Source: Desulfobulbus propionicus
Lineage (GTDB): Bacteria; Desulfobacterota; Desulfobulbia; Desulfobulbales; Desulfobulbaceae
Assembly (NCBI GenBank): GCA_002746685.1
Contig: PDQK01000026.1
Coordinates: 1-64,000 of the forward strand
DNA length: 64,000 nucleotides
Direction of reading: 5' to 3'
The position numbers and the translations under genes are program-made. How positions within the stretch are numbered: position 1 is the stretch's first letter; each line of letters starts with the position of its first letter. Of this stretch, positions 25,933-34,925 are shown one piece after another. The notes under the pieces were generated by a model, which saw only the letters and a list, made by a program, of their open reading frames with translations, made no database searches and was not told the DNA's origin.

Positions 25933-27450
25933 ATGGCTGATATCCTCCTTACCACCATCAACGCCCGCTATATTCACTCTGCAATTGGGCTTCGTTATCT
26001 CTATGCCAATTTTGGCGAACTGCAATCCTGTGCAGAGATTGTAGAGTTTACCCTCACAGATCGAACCAGTGACATTGCTGAGGCTATTCTTGCCAGTGGC
26101 GCAAAAATTGTTGGGATTGGTGTGTATATCTGGAACGCACTGCAGGTTGAACACCTGATCAAAACCCTCAAGTTCATCTCACCAGACACGATAATTGTGC
26201 TGGGCGGGCCAGAAGCAAGCCACCTTCCCCACCGGGTAGACCTGGAAGCAGCCGACCATATTATCTGTGGTGAAGGTGAGCTCAGCTTCTACACCTTATG
26301 TAAACAGCTCTTGGAAGGCACAGACAAGCCCCAGCGTATTCTTCCCCAGACAGTTCCAGATATTAACACCCTGGTTATGCCCTATGCATTGTATACGGCC
26401 GAAGATATCAACCACCGAATCATCTATGTGGAAGCTTCGCGGGGCTGCCCTTTTCAGTGCGAGTTCTGCCTCTCGTCCATTGACAAACAGGTGCGTAATT
26501 TTGATCTGGAACTCTTTTTAACAGCCCTTGATGATTTATGGACCAAAGGGGCGAGAAACATCAAGTTTATAGACCGGACCTTTAACCTGGGGATATCGCG
26601 GACCAATAGAATTCTCGATTTCTTCCTGGAAAAAGAGCCGCCCTATCTCGTCCATTTTGAGGTTGTGCCCGATCATTTTCCCCAAGCATTAAAAGATAAG
26701 CTTGCTGCTTTTTCTCCAGGGACACTCCAGCTTGAGGTGGGAATTCAGACACTGGACAAGCAGACCGCAGCCAACATCAACCGCAAGCTTGATATGGTAA
26801 AGATTCAGGAGAACCTCAGGTTTCTGGAGGAACAAACCAACGCACACCTGCATGTGGACCTGATCATGGGATTGCCGGGAGAGTCGCACCGCTCCTTTGG
26901 CAATAACCTCAATCAACTCATGACCATGACCAATGCAGAAATCCAGCTCGGGGTATTAAAAAAGCTCTCCGGCACGACTTTGAATCGTCATGACCAGAAC
27001 CACAACATGGTCTACTCCCCGCTCCCACCCTATGATATTCTCACCAATGATCAGTACGATTTTGCCCTGATGCAGGAGCATAAACGGTTCGCCCGCTTCT
27101 GGGATATTGTGTACAACAGTGGGAATTTCAGCAAAACAGTGCGGCTGCTGTGGCAGGATAGTCAACCTTATGAGGGATTCAGAGCCTTTTCCAGATGGCT
27201 GTATCAGCAAACCCAGGCAACCTGGCAGATCTCGTTAAAACGGATGGCGGAACACCTTTTCCACTATCTGGTCGACGTGCTCAATATTCCACAAGAGACT
27301 GCGGCCAATACCATTGCTGAAGATATACTTAAGCTCCAGGGAAGACGGCTCCCTGCCATTATCAAACAGCATGCGACTGTTGCCCGGTCTCAAAAAACAG
27401 CCAAGACTAAAGCTGCCCTGGGAAAACGGCAGCAGAAACATCTTTTATAG
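25933..27450 (+). CDS. B12-binding radical SAM protein (DUF4080)
   Basis: 505-aa cytoplasmic protein. An N-terminal cobalamin-binding Rossmann domain (about 2-135; strands ADILLTTIN, IVGIGVYIW, IIVLGGPEA) is followed by the radical SAM core with CxxxCxxC at C172, C176 and C179 (RGCPFQCEFC), and a C-terminal region as in DUF4080 proteins. No DxHxxG motif is seen in the B12 domain, so base-off cobalamin without His ligation, or no B12, is possible. The tail (470-505) is Lys-rich. Substrate is unknown. It stops 5 nt from the convergent norD-like gene. Confidence 0.85.
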   Translation: MADILLTTINARYIHSAIGLRYLYANFGELQSCAEIVEFTLTDRTSDIAEAILASGAKIVGIGVYIWNALQVEHLIKTLKFISPDTIIVLGGPEASHLPHRVDLEAADHIICGEGELSFYTLCKQLLEGTDKPQRILPQTVPDINTLVMPYALYTAEDINHRIIYVEASRGCPFQCEFCLSSIDKQVRNFDLELFLTALDDLWTKGARNIKFIDRTFNLGISRTNRILDFFLEKEPPYLVHFEVVPDHFPQALKDKLAAFSPGTLQLEVGIQTLDKQTAANINRKLDMVKIQENLRFLEEQTNAHLHVDLIMGLPGESHRSFGNNLNQLMTMTNAEIQLGVLKKLSGTTLNRHDQNHNMVYSPLPPYDILTNDQYDFALMQEHKRFARFWDIVYNSGNFSKTVRLLWQDSQPYEGFRAFSRWLYQQTQATWQISLKRMAEHLFHYLVDVLNIPQETAANTIAEDILKLQGRRLPAIIKQHATVARSQKTAKTKAALGKRQQKHLL

Positions 27451-27455
27451 ACCAC

Positions 27456-29735
27456 TTACGTGGTAAGCGTCCTGTAGATCTCTGGCATCAACACTGGAAG
27501 CCGTTTCAAATTGTCCACAAAGATAGAGTTGGCCGGGCCATACATGTGGCTCATATAGGATTGGGCATGCTTGTCTATGGTGATGCAAAACGGGTGTATC
27601 CCCTCAGCCCTGGCTTCCAGCAGGGCATGACGGGTGTCTTCAATGGCATAATCGCCCTTGTAGTCGTCGTAGTCTTCTGGTTTACCGTCCGATAAAATCA
27701 CCAGCAGCCGCAACTTGGCATCCACCAGCTTAAACAGGGAGGTCATGTGGCGGATGGCCGGGGCCATGCGAGTGTACTCCTTGGGGCCAATACCTGCTAT
27801 CCGCTGGCGTACCCCATCGCCATACTGCTCATCCAGTGTTTTAATAGGAAATATCTCGCAACGAAGTCTGCGCATGCCTGAAAAACCGTAAATTCCATAC
27901 CGGTCATCGAGCATCTCCATGGCCTCGCTGATGAGAATGAGCGCCTCTTTAATGGATTTCCCCACCCATCCTTCGGTGGAGTTGGACATATCCACCAAAA
28001 ACAGCACAGCAATGTCACGCTCGTCCCTGAGCAGATTGATAAACAGCCTGTCAGAAGGCGGGTAGCCAGCACGCGCATCAGCAAGGGATTCCACCACCGC
28101 GTCAAAGTCGATATCGTCACCCTCTGGCTGACGATACATGAAACGTTGGTTGGTCTGGAGCATCTCAAACTGCTTTTTCAGCATGGCAATCTGATAGCGG
28201 TAGTGATGCAGGGTATCATTCACAAAGGTGGACCTCACCTGTTCGATCTGCTTTTCCACCACCACACACCAGTTTTTCCGAAACCCCTTACGCCGGTAAT
28301 CCCACTCATCATAGGTGTACCTGGCCTGGGCTTCCTGCGTTGCCTTATCACCACTGGTGTTGGGCATTCCCTGGCTCTCTCCAGCCTTACCCATTGCGCT
28401 GGAGACATAATGGACAGGCAGGTGGCCAAGGTCATCAAGGATGTCCTTAAGCTGGTCTTTAAGCTCCTGGTTCAGCTCAATATTTTCGTTGTCTATCTGG
28501 ATAAACAACGGGGTGTCCTGCTGTCTATCTCCCTCGTTGTTCAACTCTTGAAGGATCGCGGCAGCCTGATCTTGTTCAGCAGATGACGAGGTTGTATCCG
28601 TGTTCTCCTGTTGTCCTTGTATTTCGTAATCAGGGCGTTCAGCCAGGTACGAGGCAAAAGTTTCAATGAAACGCTGCTGCCTTTCCATGCGCTGGCGATG
28701 GTGAGCTTTCATCACCTCAACCAGGCGTAGTTCTCCCTGGATGACCAGCGGTTCACCATCACAAATGTAGTCACCAGTATCTACCAGTAATTCGGTGAGT
28801 GTAATCGCTGCCTGCTGGCTCATACTTCGTTGTGCTCCTTCACTCTGGCACAACTGCATGAAATGCACCGCCTGACTGAGTACCTCATCTTCCCTGTCCT
28901 GATCCACCTCCCTTCCAGCCAAAAACAGGTGCTGCAGCTTGATGATAAGATCATCGGTGTCCTGTGCAGCAGGAAGCTGGGACGCAAGCACTGGCGCCAA
29001 GGCCCAAAAGCCCCGCATAAGTCCAGGCAACTCACGTTCAAGAAAGGCTGCCATGCGGACTATTTCAAAAAAATGGTAGAGCTGCATCAGAGCCAGCGGA
29101 TCTTTTGCAGTAAGAATAAGCTCCTGTAAAGGGTGACGAACCCCTTTTTTGTGTTTGCTGCCATACCCCTTGGGGCTGACCGTTCCCAACTCAAGGGCGG
29201 CCCACTGAAAAGAAATGATGATTTTGTAGAGTAAAAAAGCCTGGTCACGCTCCCCAATGATATCCAGCTCCTGGGGGACAAAAACGGATTCCGTATCCGT
29301 GTAGGTGGCCGCTGAGCCCACCAACTGGAGCTCCCTGCCAGCCAAGCCGTTGAGATACGGTTGCAGCCTGCCGCGTACCTCATCCAGACGAAGCCCTTTT
29401 TTGCCGTGCAGCCGGGGCAGGAAATGATGGACATCGCGCATGAGAGCCTGCACCGCATGCAGCCCACCCTTTTCATACTGATCCAGCAACTCCTTGACCC
29501 AGATATCCAGGTTGCCGGTGGTGATGTGGGGAATAGCCTCCAGCACATTGGACAGGTAGAAAAAGCACAGCGCATGAGAAACCGGCCAAATCACCGGCAC
29601 TTCATGCAAAATAGCGGTCAGGGTGTCTGGCTCCACCTCAACCAGGGACTGGAGACTCTCCTCCACATCCCACTCATTGGGCAGACTGGGCGCTACCAGC
29701 TGGTAAAATTGCTCACTTAAGCTTTCAAGGTCCAT
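27456..29735 (-). CDS. NorD/CbbO-type VWA protein
   Basis: 759-aa cytoplasmic protein with a large helical N-terminal region and a C-terminal VWA domain (about 575-755). The MIDAS motif is DMSNST near 583, and a later SDGKPEDYDDYKG matches the NorD signature. The middle (about 360-460) is acidic and low complexity. With the AAA+ partner NorQ, such proteins insert metals or activate clients (nitric oxide reductase, Rubisco) in known systems. No norCB or cbbLS is in the window, so the client is unknown. It lies 5 nt after the norQ-like gene. Confidence 0.87.
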   Translation of the reverse strand: MDLESLSEQFYQLVAPSLPNEWDVEESLQSLVEVEPDTLTAILHEVPVIWPVSHALCFFYLSNVLEAIPHITTGNLDIWVKELLDQYEKGGLHAVQALMRDVHHFLPRLHGKKGLRLDEVRGRLQPYLNGLAGRELQLVGSAATYTDTESVFVPQELDIIGERDQAFLLYKIIISFQWAALELGTVSPKGYGSKHKKGVRHPLQELILTAKDPLALMQLYHFFEIVRMAAFLERELPGLMRGFWALAPVLASQLPAAQDTDDLIIKLQHLFLAGREVDQDREDEVLSQAVHFMQLCQSEGAQRSMSQQAAITLTELLVDTGDYICDGEPLVIQGELRLVEVMKAHHRQRMERQQRFIETFASYLAERPDYEIQGQQENTDTTSSSAEQDQAAAILQELNNEGDRQQDTPLFIQIDNENIELNQELKDQLKDILDDLGHLPVHYVSSAMGKAGESQGMPNTSGDKATQEAQARYTYDEWDYRRKGFRKNWCVVVEKQIEQVRSTFVNDTLHHYRYQIAMLKKQFEMLQTNQRFMYRQPEGDDIDFDAVVESLADARAGYPPSDRLFINLLRDERDIAVLFLVDMSNSTEGWVGKSIKEALILISEAMEMLDDRYGIYGFSGMRRLRCEIFPIKTLDEQYGDGVRQRIAGIGPKEYTRMAPAIRHMTSLFKLVDAKLRLLVILSDGKPEDYDDYKGDYAIEDTRHALLEARAEGIHPFCITIDKHAQSYMSHMYGPANSIFVDNLKRLPVLMPEIYRTLTT

Positions 29736-29740
29736 AGAGG

Positions 29741-30553
29741 TTAAAACAGCGAGCTGATCATCTCTTCCAAAGCGCCATCCAGCTCAGGATCATCGGTAAG
29801 CGTCTCGGTGATGGCTACCCGGCAGGCGGTCTGGACAGCTATCCCGCTGTTGACCAGTTTACCAGCCTGGATGAGAAGCCTGGTGCTGGCCCCTTCTGGC
29901 AAGCCAGAGTCTTTCAGGCCGCGGGTCATGTGAGCCAGCTTCACCAGGGACTCGGCAAGCTCCAGCTCAATGCCCCCTTCCTGGCTGACGATGGCCGCTT
30001 CTTTATCTGGTTCGGGAAAGTCAAAGGAAATCGCCACAAAGCGTTGCCTGGTGGAGGGTTTGAGGTCTTTGAGCACACTCTGGTAGCCAGGGTTATAGGA
30101 AATGGTGAGCATAAAATCGTCTGGAGCGGTGATAAGCTCACCCTTTTTCTCAATGGGCAGCTCACGCCGGTCGTCTGCTAAAGGGTGGATAACCACGGTG
30201 GTATCCTTTCGCGCTTCCACAATCTCATCCAGATAACAAATAGCTCCCCGACGTACTGCCAGAGTCAATGGTCCATCGGTCCACACGGCATCACCGGAAC
30301 GGATCAGATAACGCCCCACCAGGTCACTGGTGGACAGATCATCATGACAGGATACCGTCACCAGCGGTCTTTTCAACTTCCAGGCAAAATACTGCATAAA
30401 GCGAGTCTTACCGCAGCCAGTGGGTCCTTTCAACAGCAGGGGCAGCTTATTGTGATATGCGGCCTCGGCAATGGCGACCTCATCACCAATGGGCAGATAA
30501 AACGGCTCCTCCTCAATGAGGTGATCTTCGATCCGCGCTGTTGTCTCACTCAT
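29741..30553 (-). CDS. CbbQ/NirQ/NorQ family AAA+ ATPase
   Basis: 270-aa AAA+ ATPase of the CbbQ/NorQ branch of MoxR proteins. Walker A is GPTGCGKT (43-50), followed by TVSCHDDLSTSDLVGRY, which is diagnostic for CbbQ/NorQ. Walker B is ICYLDEI (105-111), then sensor-1 TISYNPGYQ and STRQRF. ATG 30553 has AAGGAG 6 nt upstream. It forms an operon with the VWA gene after it. The pair should act as a hexameric ATPase with a VWA adaptor, from known homologues. Confidence 0.93.
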   Translation of the reverse strand: MSETTARIEDHLIEEEPFYLPIGDEVAIAEAAYHNKLPLLLKGPTGCGKTRFMQYFAWKLKRPLVTVSCHDDLSTSDLVGRYLIRSGDAVWTDGPLTLAVRRGAICYLDEIVEARKDTTVVIHPLADDRRELPIEKKGELITAPDDFMLTISYNPGYQSVLKDLKPSTRQRFVAISFDFPEPDKEAAIVSQEGGIELELAESLVKLAHMTRGLKDSGLPEGASTRLLIQAGKLVNSGIAVQTACRVAITETLTDDPELDGALEEMISSLF

Positions 30554-30651
30554 AGGTACTCCTTTATCATCATCAATTTTTCTGAACTGCTTTTGTGTTT
30601 ATATGAAATACTCTTGCCAAAGTGAACGCTTTCCGGTGTTGTTGCGGTTGG

Positions 30652-31404
30652 TCAACGTGGCCCAGCCATATTGGTTAATTGTAAGAGTACCTCGTTGGCA
30701 ACCATCAGGCCAAATATTCCAGTCAGGGTTGGGAGGCTTCCTAACACCACCCGTGGTCGTCCACGATGGGTGAAACCTGGCTGGCTTTCTTGAGGTACCT
30801 CGGGTGCTCCATAGCTGAAGGTGACCTTTTCAGTGGAATACACACACCGGATACCACTCTCAATACCAATTCTACGCAGCCGCTTACGCACCCGTTTTGC
30901 CAGAGGGCAGCCACGACTTTGAGCGATATCTCCAACCTCCACCTTGGTAGCGTCAGTGCGCAGGGCTGCTCCCATGGAGGAAACAATGGGAATCTGATGC
31001 TGATACGCTGTGTGCAGGAGCTGAACTTTAGGATTAAGGCTGTCTATGGCATCAACAATGATATCTGGAACCGGATCCAGCAAGGTGACCAGTTCCAGCT
31101 CATCGGCAAACACCTGACGTGCTTCCACGTGACAATCGGGGTTGATCTCCTGGACCCTGGCCTGGGCAACCTCTGCTTTGGGTTGCCCAAGGGTTGACTC
31201 CAGGGCAAGAATCTGGCGGTTAATATTACTGAGCTCAATGGTATCAAAATCCACAAGCCGCAACCAGCCCACTCCTGCTCGGGCAAGCCCTTCCACAGCA
31301 TACCCACCAACCGCTCCAAGTCCAATCACCGTTACCCTGCTCTGCTGGATACGCGCAAAGACGTCCTCACCCAAGAGCTGTTGCGTGCGTAAAAACCGTT
31401 GCAT
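30652..31404 (-). CDS. tcdA: tRNA threonylcarbamoyladenosine dehydratase TcdA
   Basis: Catalyses ATP-dependent cyclisation of t6A37 to ct6A in tRNA. 250-aa ThiF/E1-like protein: the adenylate site has GLGAVGG (28-34), the metal-binding or ATP loop DFDTIELSNINRQ, and CPLAKRVRKRLRR, typical of TcdA. The N-terminus RFLRTQQLLG fits the family, so the start is sound even though it overlaps the tatD-like gene by 38 nt. It ends 98 nt before norQ and may be co-transcribed with it. Confidence 0.92.
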   Translation of the reverse strand: MQRFLRTQQLLGEDVFARIQQSRVTVIGLGAVGGYAVEGLARAGVGWLRLVDFDTIELSNINRQILALESTLGQPKAEVAQARVQEINPDCHVEARQVFADELELVTLLDPVPDIIVDAIDSLNPKVQLLHTAYQHQIPIVSSMGAALRTDATKVEVGDIAQSRGCPLAKRVRKRLRRIGIESGIRCVYSTEKVTFSYGAPEVPQESQPGFTHRGRPRVVLGSLPTLTGIFGLMVANEVLLQLTNMAGPR

Positions 31405-32170
31405 TGCTGGCTAGTTGTGTTTGCAGATCCTGGGGATCGCATTGTTTCATTTCAGCTGCTCGTTCATACAGATCAGCAACCCATTGCGGTTCATTACAGC
31501 TGGCGCCCTGCTCTTTGTGAAACAGGCTGAGCTGATCAGGTGCGTCAGTCTCAAGAAGAATATGTTCCAGTGGTGTTGCAGCAAAAACCCGGCGCAATTT
31601 TTCCTGATAAGGGTTGAGCAGCCGGGTAGAAAAGGAAAGGTACAGGCCCAACCCTACACATCGCTCCATCATCTCACGGGAACCAGAAAAGGAGTGTACC
31701 ATTATTGGCGGTAAACGCCCCTGGAGCACTTCTATACTATCCACCAGCTTTCCCCAGGCTCGTATGCAGTGGATCACCAGCGGCCTTTGCATTGCTACAG
31801 CCAGGTTCAACTGCGCCATAAACACGGAAACCTGCTGATCAAAATCAACAGAACATGCCTTGTCAAGTCCTGTTTCTCCAATACCACCAGGGTGAGCTTG
31901 AAGCAATTGCTGCAACCGAAGCTCCCATCCAGGGGTTGGCGTGTCGGCAAACCAGGGGTGCACTCCCCAAAAAGGCACAATACATGGAAAATGCTCCGCC
32001 AAGGTGTACACCTTTTCCCAGTCCTGCTCACAGGTAGCATTACAGAAAAAGCGCTGCACACCACGTTTTCCAGCTCGTTGTATTACCCCCTCACAATCTG
32101 TTGCCAATCGCTTGTCCTGTAAATGGAGATGGGCGTCTATACAATAGGCTGTGCTCTTTTCTCTCAACAT
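31367..32170 (-). CDS. TatD family metal-dependent hydrolase
   Basis: 267-aa amidohydrolase-fold nuclease of the TatD family (3'-5' DNase activity in known members). The metal site begins with H14 and H16 (DAHLHLQD). Later come GETGLDK (Glu ligand), PLVIHCIRAW (His), VHSFSGS (His), and LLETDAPDQ (Asp). The enzyme is cytoplasmic. Its 3' end overlaps tcdA by 38 nt in another frame. The bound-metal residues are complete. Confidence 0.92.
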   Translation of the reverse strand: MLREKSTAYCIDAHLHLQDKRLATDCEGVIQRAGKRGVQRFFCNATCEQDWEKVYTLAEHFPCIVPFWGVHPWFADTPTPGWELRLQQLLQAHPGGIGETGLDKACSVDFDQQVSVFMAQLNLAVAMQRPLVIHCIRAWGKLVDSIEVLQGRLPPIMVHSFSGSREMMERCVGLGLYLSFSTRLLNPYQEKLRRVFAATPLEHILLETDAPDQLSLFHKEQGASCNEPQWVADLYERAAEMKQCDPQDLQTQLASNATVFTHATALG

Positions 32171-32292
32171 GAATGACTCATAAACAGAAACCGTTATCTG
32201 TGCAACTGTTCATAAGGTACACAAAGGGAGGGAATCAGGAAAGCAGCAAATACAGGTAACGTTCCTTTGAGGTATTTGGCAAGGGTGGAGTA

Positions 32293-32363
32293 CGGTGGGA
32301 GAGGCGAGCTCCCCCACCGCCCCTATCGGCCATCGCGCGTCCAGCGTGGATGCCTGTATCCAC
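32293..32363 (-). terminator. Two hairpins downstream of citrate synthase
   Basis: A GC-rich stem (CGGTGGGAG at 32293-32301 with CTCCCCCACCG at 32309-32319, 2-nt bulge) and a second stem GTGGAT/ATCCAC (32346-32363) lie 66-136 nt past the citrate synthase stop. Neither has a T-run. The rest of 32171-32428 shows nothing I can support. Confidence 0.4.
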
Positions 32364-32428
32364 CGCATCACTCAAAATATGGTCGAACTTTATTCACAGG
32401 GCTGGCAAAAAAGCTCGATCGCGTGAGG

Positions 32429-33604
32429 TTATCGTTTTTCAGGAGGAGTATACTCACACCCCATAAGACCGCAGTATTCACCAACGTATTCGGCTTTTGG
32501 CCTGTACAGTGCCGGTTTATCCTGGGCATCGGCAAACAGCTCTTCAATGATGTGGGAACACCATCCGGCAACCCTGGCAATGGCAAAAACCGGGGTCATT
32601 ATGTCCATCGGGATGCCCATCATATGGTACACTGGGGCACTCATATAATCCACATTGGGTAAAACCGTGGTTTTCCCTTGTTTTGCAAACTCAGCAAGGG
32701 TTGTCTCTTCAATCCGCCGGGAAAGCTCAAACCAGTGCTGACCGGTCTGCTCATCCAGCCTGCGCCCTATTTGCTTGAGATATGCAGCTCTGGGGTCTCC
32801 TGTTCGATAGATGGCATGACCAAATCCCATGATCTTTTTATCGTTGGCGATTCTATCTATTACCCACCCTTCAACATCATCCACCTGCTCAAGCTCCAGC
32901 AGCATTGCCATCACCCTGGCATTGGCACCACCATGCAGCCTTCCAGACAAGGCTCCAATTGCCGCTGCCACTCCTGCACAGATAGGTGCTCTGGTTGACA
33001 CCACCTCTCTGGCCGCAAAGGTGGATGCATTAAAGGTATGGTCAGCATGGAGCACAAAGCATACATCCAGGTCTTTGGCTGTTTCCTGGTTTGGCTTTTC
33101 CCCTTTGAGCATCCACAAGAAATTTGCCGCATGACCAAGGGAGGCATCCGGGAGAAGTGGATCAAGACCATTTCGTATCCGGTGCCAGGCGGCAGTTATA
33201 GAGGGCATTTTGGCAATTAAGTTGATTGCGCGGTCAACATAGAGTTGCCGATCCAAGGTATCATCGTAGTCGAATTCCATCGCTAACATTGGAACCACCG
33301 CCTGGAGTACATCCATGGGCTTGGCACTGACTGGAAATCCTTTCATGGCATCAATGACAAACCCTGGTACCTCACGCGCTGCCTTAACCTGCTCGCTGAA
33401 CAGTGTTACCTCGTCTGTTGTAGGCAAGGTTCCATTGAGCAGGAGATATGCTGTTTCCATAAAGGAGGACTGATCAGCCAAATCTTCGATCCGGTAACCA
33501 CGGTAAATAAGTACCCCCTTGTCACCGTCAATAAAGCTGATTGCTGAATCTGCAACCGCAACCCCCCGTAACCCGATATTCTTAACCTGCGATTCACTGG
33601 TCAT
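32429..33604 (-). CDS. gltA: Citrate synthase (type I/2-methylcitrate synthase family)
   Basis: Condenses acetyl-CoA and oxaloacetate to citrate. 391 aa, typical for the short dimeric bacterial class, shared with 2-methylcitrate synthase. Catalytic residues fall in ADHTFNASTFAAR, GRLHGGAN (His), FGHAIYRTGDPR (His) and NVDYMSAPVYHMMG (Asp). ATG 33604 has AAGGAG 8 nt upstream. Aconitase at 23.2 kb supports a TCA role. PrpC-type activity cannot be excluded from sequence, but no other prp gene is nearby. Confidence 0.9.
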   Translation of the reverse strand: MTSESQVKNIGLRGVAVADSAISFIDGDKGVLIYRGYRIEDLADQSSFMETAYLLLNGTLPTTDEVTLFSEQVKAAREVPGFVIDAMKGFPVSAKPMDVLQAVVPMLAMEFDYDDTLDRQLYVDRAINLIAKMPSITAAWHRIRNGLDPLLPDASLGHAANFLWMLKGEKPNQETAKDLDVCFVLHADHTFNASTFAAREVVSTRAPICAGVAAAIGALSGRLHGGANARVMAMLLELEQVDDVEGWVIDRIANDKKIMGFGHAIYRTGDPRAAYLKQIGRRLDEQTGQHWFELSRRIEETTLAEFAKQGKTTVLPNVDYMSAPVYHMMGIPMDIMTPVFAIARVAGWCSHIIEELFADAQDKPALYRPKAEYVGEYCGLMGCEYTPPEKR

Positions 33605-33746
33605 ATATATATCTCCTTAGTCTGTTATCGTAGAAATGGTCATTGGATAACTATGTATAACAATATAAAACAGTTCAAGATGATGGAAAGTTTTTTATCT
33701 GCTCTCACATGCACGTTTATCTCCTGCTTGAATCTCTGTTATCCCC

Positions 33747-33792
33747 AATAAAAACGGGGTATTGCCATGCCACAGCAATACCCCGTTTTTTT
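33747..33792 (-). terminator. Strong bidirectional terminator
   Basis: A 15-bp perfect stem (33751-33765 with 33775-33789) has A-run and T-run on both sides. It follows the ABM-domain gene by 50 nt on the minus strand and isolates gltA downstream. Confidence 0.9.
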
Positions 33793-33841
33793 ACCTTGTA
33801 GATGTACTGATATTCAGCTTTTTTTTCTACTCAGTCATCTC

Positions 33842-34129
33842 TTAAGAATATTCAAACAACTCATATGCTGTTTCTTCACCAAGTAATGCATCAATTTTTT
33901 CCTGGAGCGCTTTTCGCTCTGGACTAAGCACCCACTGCCTCCAATCATCTACTGATTGCCAGGTACTTACAACCAAACTTTCTCCTGGTTTGTCCAGACG
34001 ATCAAAGGACTCGCCTGAAATATACCCTTTTCTGGTGGTGGTTAGTGTTCTGAGCTCTCTAAGCAATAGAGAGAGTTCCTGTTGATTTTCTTCGGCCACT
34101 TTTCTTCTAATCAGTACCTTAACAGCCAT
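33842..34129 (-). CDS. Antibiotic biosynthesis monooxygenase (ABM) domain protein
   Basis: 95-aa single-domain protein with the ferredoxin-like ABM fold: strand MAVKVLIRRKV, helix, then GYISGESFDRLDKPGESLVVSTW and a Trp-rich segment (WQSVDDWRQWVLS). Family members include haem-degrading enzymes and quinol monooxygenases, but many are uncharacterised, and the residues here do not decide. It is monocistronic, with a promoter at 34207-34235 and a strong terminator. Confidence 0.85.
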   Translation of the reverse strand: MAVKVLIRRKVAEENQQELSLLLRELRTLTTTRKGYISGESFDRLDKPGESLVVSTWQSVDDWRQWVLSPERKALQEKIDALLGEETAYELFEYS

Positions 34130-34472
34130 ATTGTGCCTCCCCTCGTTAATGTAACGATTACAGCAGCCAGACCATCAGCTTACCGTCCTGCATCTCCTTC
34201 ACCATAACTCTAAGATCGGATCTACGTACAGTCAAGCTAAAAAGGTTTAAAAATTACGATTTTTTAGCAAGTTAAAAGCTACAACCTTCAGCTTAAAAGA
34301 ACCAGAAACCCACAACACCCCAATTCACAAAAGAAAACAATACAGCAGCGGATCCCCTATGTTGAGCAACCTTTCAATTTCTTTCTTGCTGGTTTCCAAA
34401 AATACTTTGCCGCTCAGGGTACCTTGTGGTATTGGTGAGGTAAAATGTAATGATAATCAGGGAAATCGTATC
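34130..34472. other. Gap between the ABM gene and the HTH-Cys-rich gene
   Basis: This holds the ABM gene promoter (34207-34235) and, to its right, an A-rich stretch to about 34340. A frame from 34359 joins the HTH gene but lacks a ribosome site and conserved look. Nothing else is supported. Confidence 0.4.
34207..34235 (-). promoter_or_regulatory. Promoter of the ABM-domain gene
   Basis: Minus strand TTGACT (complement of 34230-34235) and TAGAGT (complement of 34207-34212) are 17 bp apart. The 11-bp palindrome AGATCGGATCT (34213-34223) fills the spacer and could be an operator. Confidence 0.5.
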
Positions 34473-34856
34473 ATGGATCGCGAGTTATTTTCGCAATTTA
34501 GAGCCCGGATGGGGAAAACACAAAAACAACTGGCTGCTCTTCTTGGAGTATCCCTTAAGGCTGTTCAAAGCTATGAGCAGGGTTGGCGCCCCATTCCTGC
34601 CCATATTGAACGACAACTCTATTTTTTTCTTGTTAACCAGCGCAAGAGTGAACCTGCAAAGCGAAAAGACTGCTGGACCCAGAAAAAATGCACCTGTAAA
34701 AAAGCTTGTCCTGCGTGGGAGTTTCAGGCTGGTCATCTGTGCTGGTTTCTGAGTGGTACTCTATGTGACTGCACTGCGGAAAAGTCATGGAAGGAAAAGA
34801 TCTCTATCTGTAGAGACTGCTCTATCCTTAACAACCTTATTCAGGAACAAAGGTAA
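34473..34856 (+). CDS. HTH regulator with C-terminal Cys-rich (two-CW-like) domain
   Basis: 127-aa protein. The N-terminal helix-turn-helix (about 8-45, MGKTQKQLAALLGVSLKAVQSYE) is of the Xre/Cro type. The C-terminal half has eight or more Cys, including CWTQKKC, CKKACPAW, HLCWF, TLCDC and ICRDC. The CW pairs match what I recall as a two-CW domain in anaerobes. Cys spacing suggests a metal or Fe-S site that senses redox. I chose ATG 34473 (AGGGAA 8 nt upstream). It is followed by mnmA at 69 nt on the same strand. Confidence 0.75.
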   Translation: MDRELFSQFRARMGKTQKQLAALLGVSLKAVQSYEQGWRPIPAHIERQLYFFLVNQRKSEPAKRKDCWTQKKCTCKKACPAWEFQAGHLCWFLSGTLCDCTAEKSWKEKISICRDCSILNNLIQEQR

Positions 34857-34925
34857 CAGCTATTCAATAATCCATTTACTCTAGTGTCCTGTCAACGCTG
34901 CTCTGTCCAGCATACTTCACGTTTT

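Noticed and set aside
32267..32662. Plus-strand frame across the citrate synthase 3' end
   Set aside because: Mostly antisense to gltA, with Arg/Pro/Tyr-rich chance composition.
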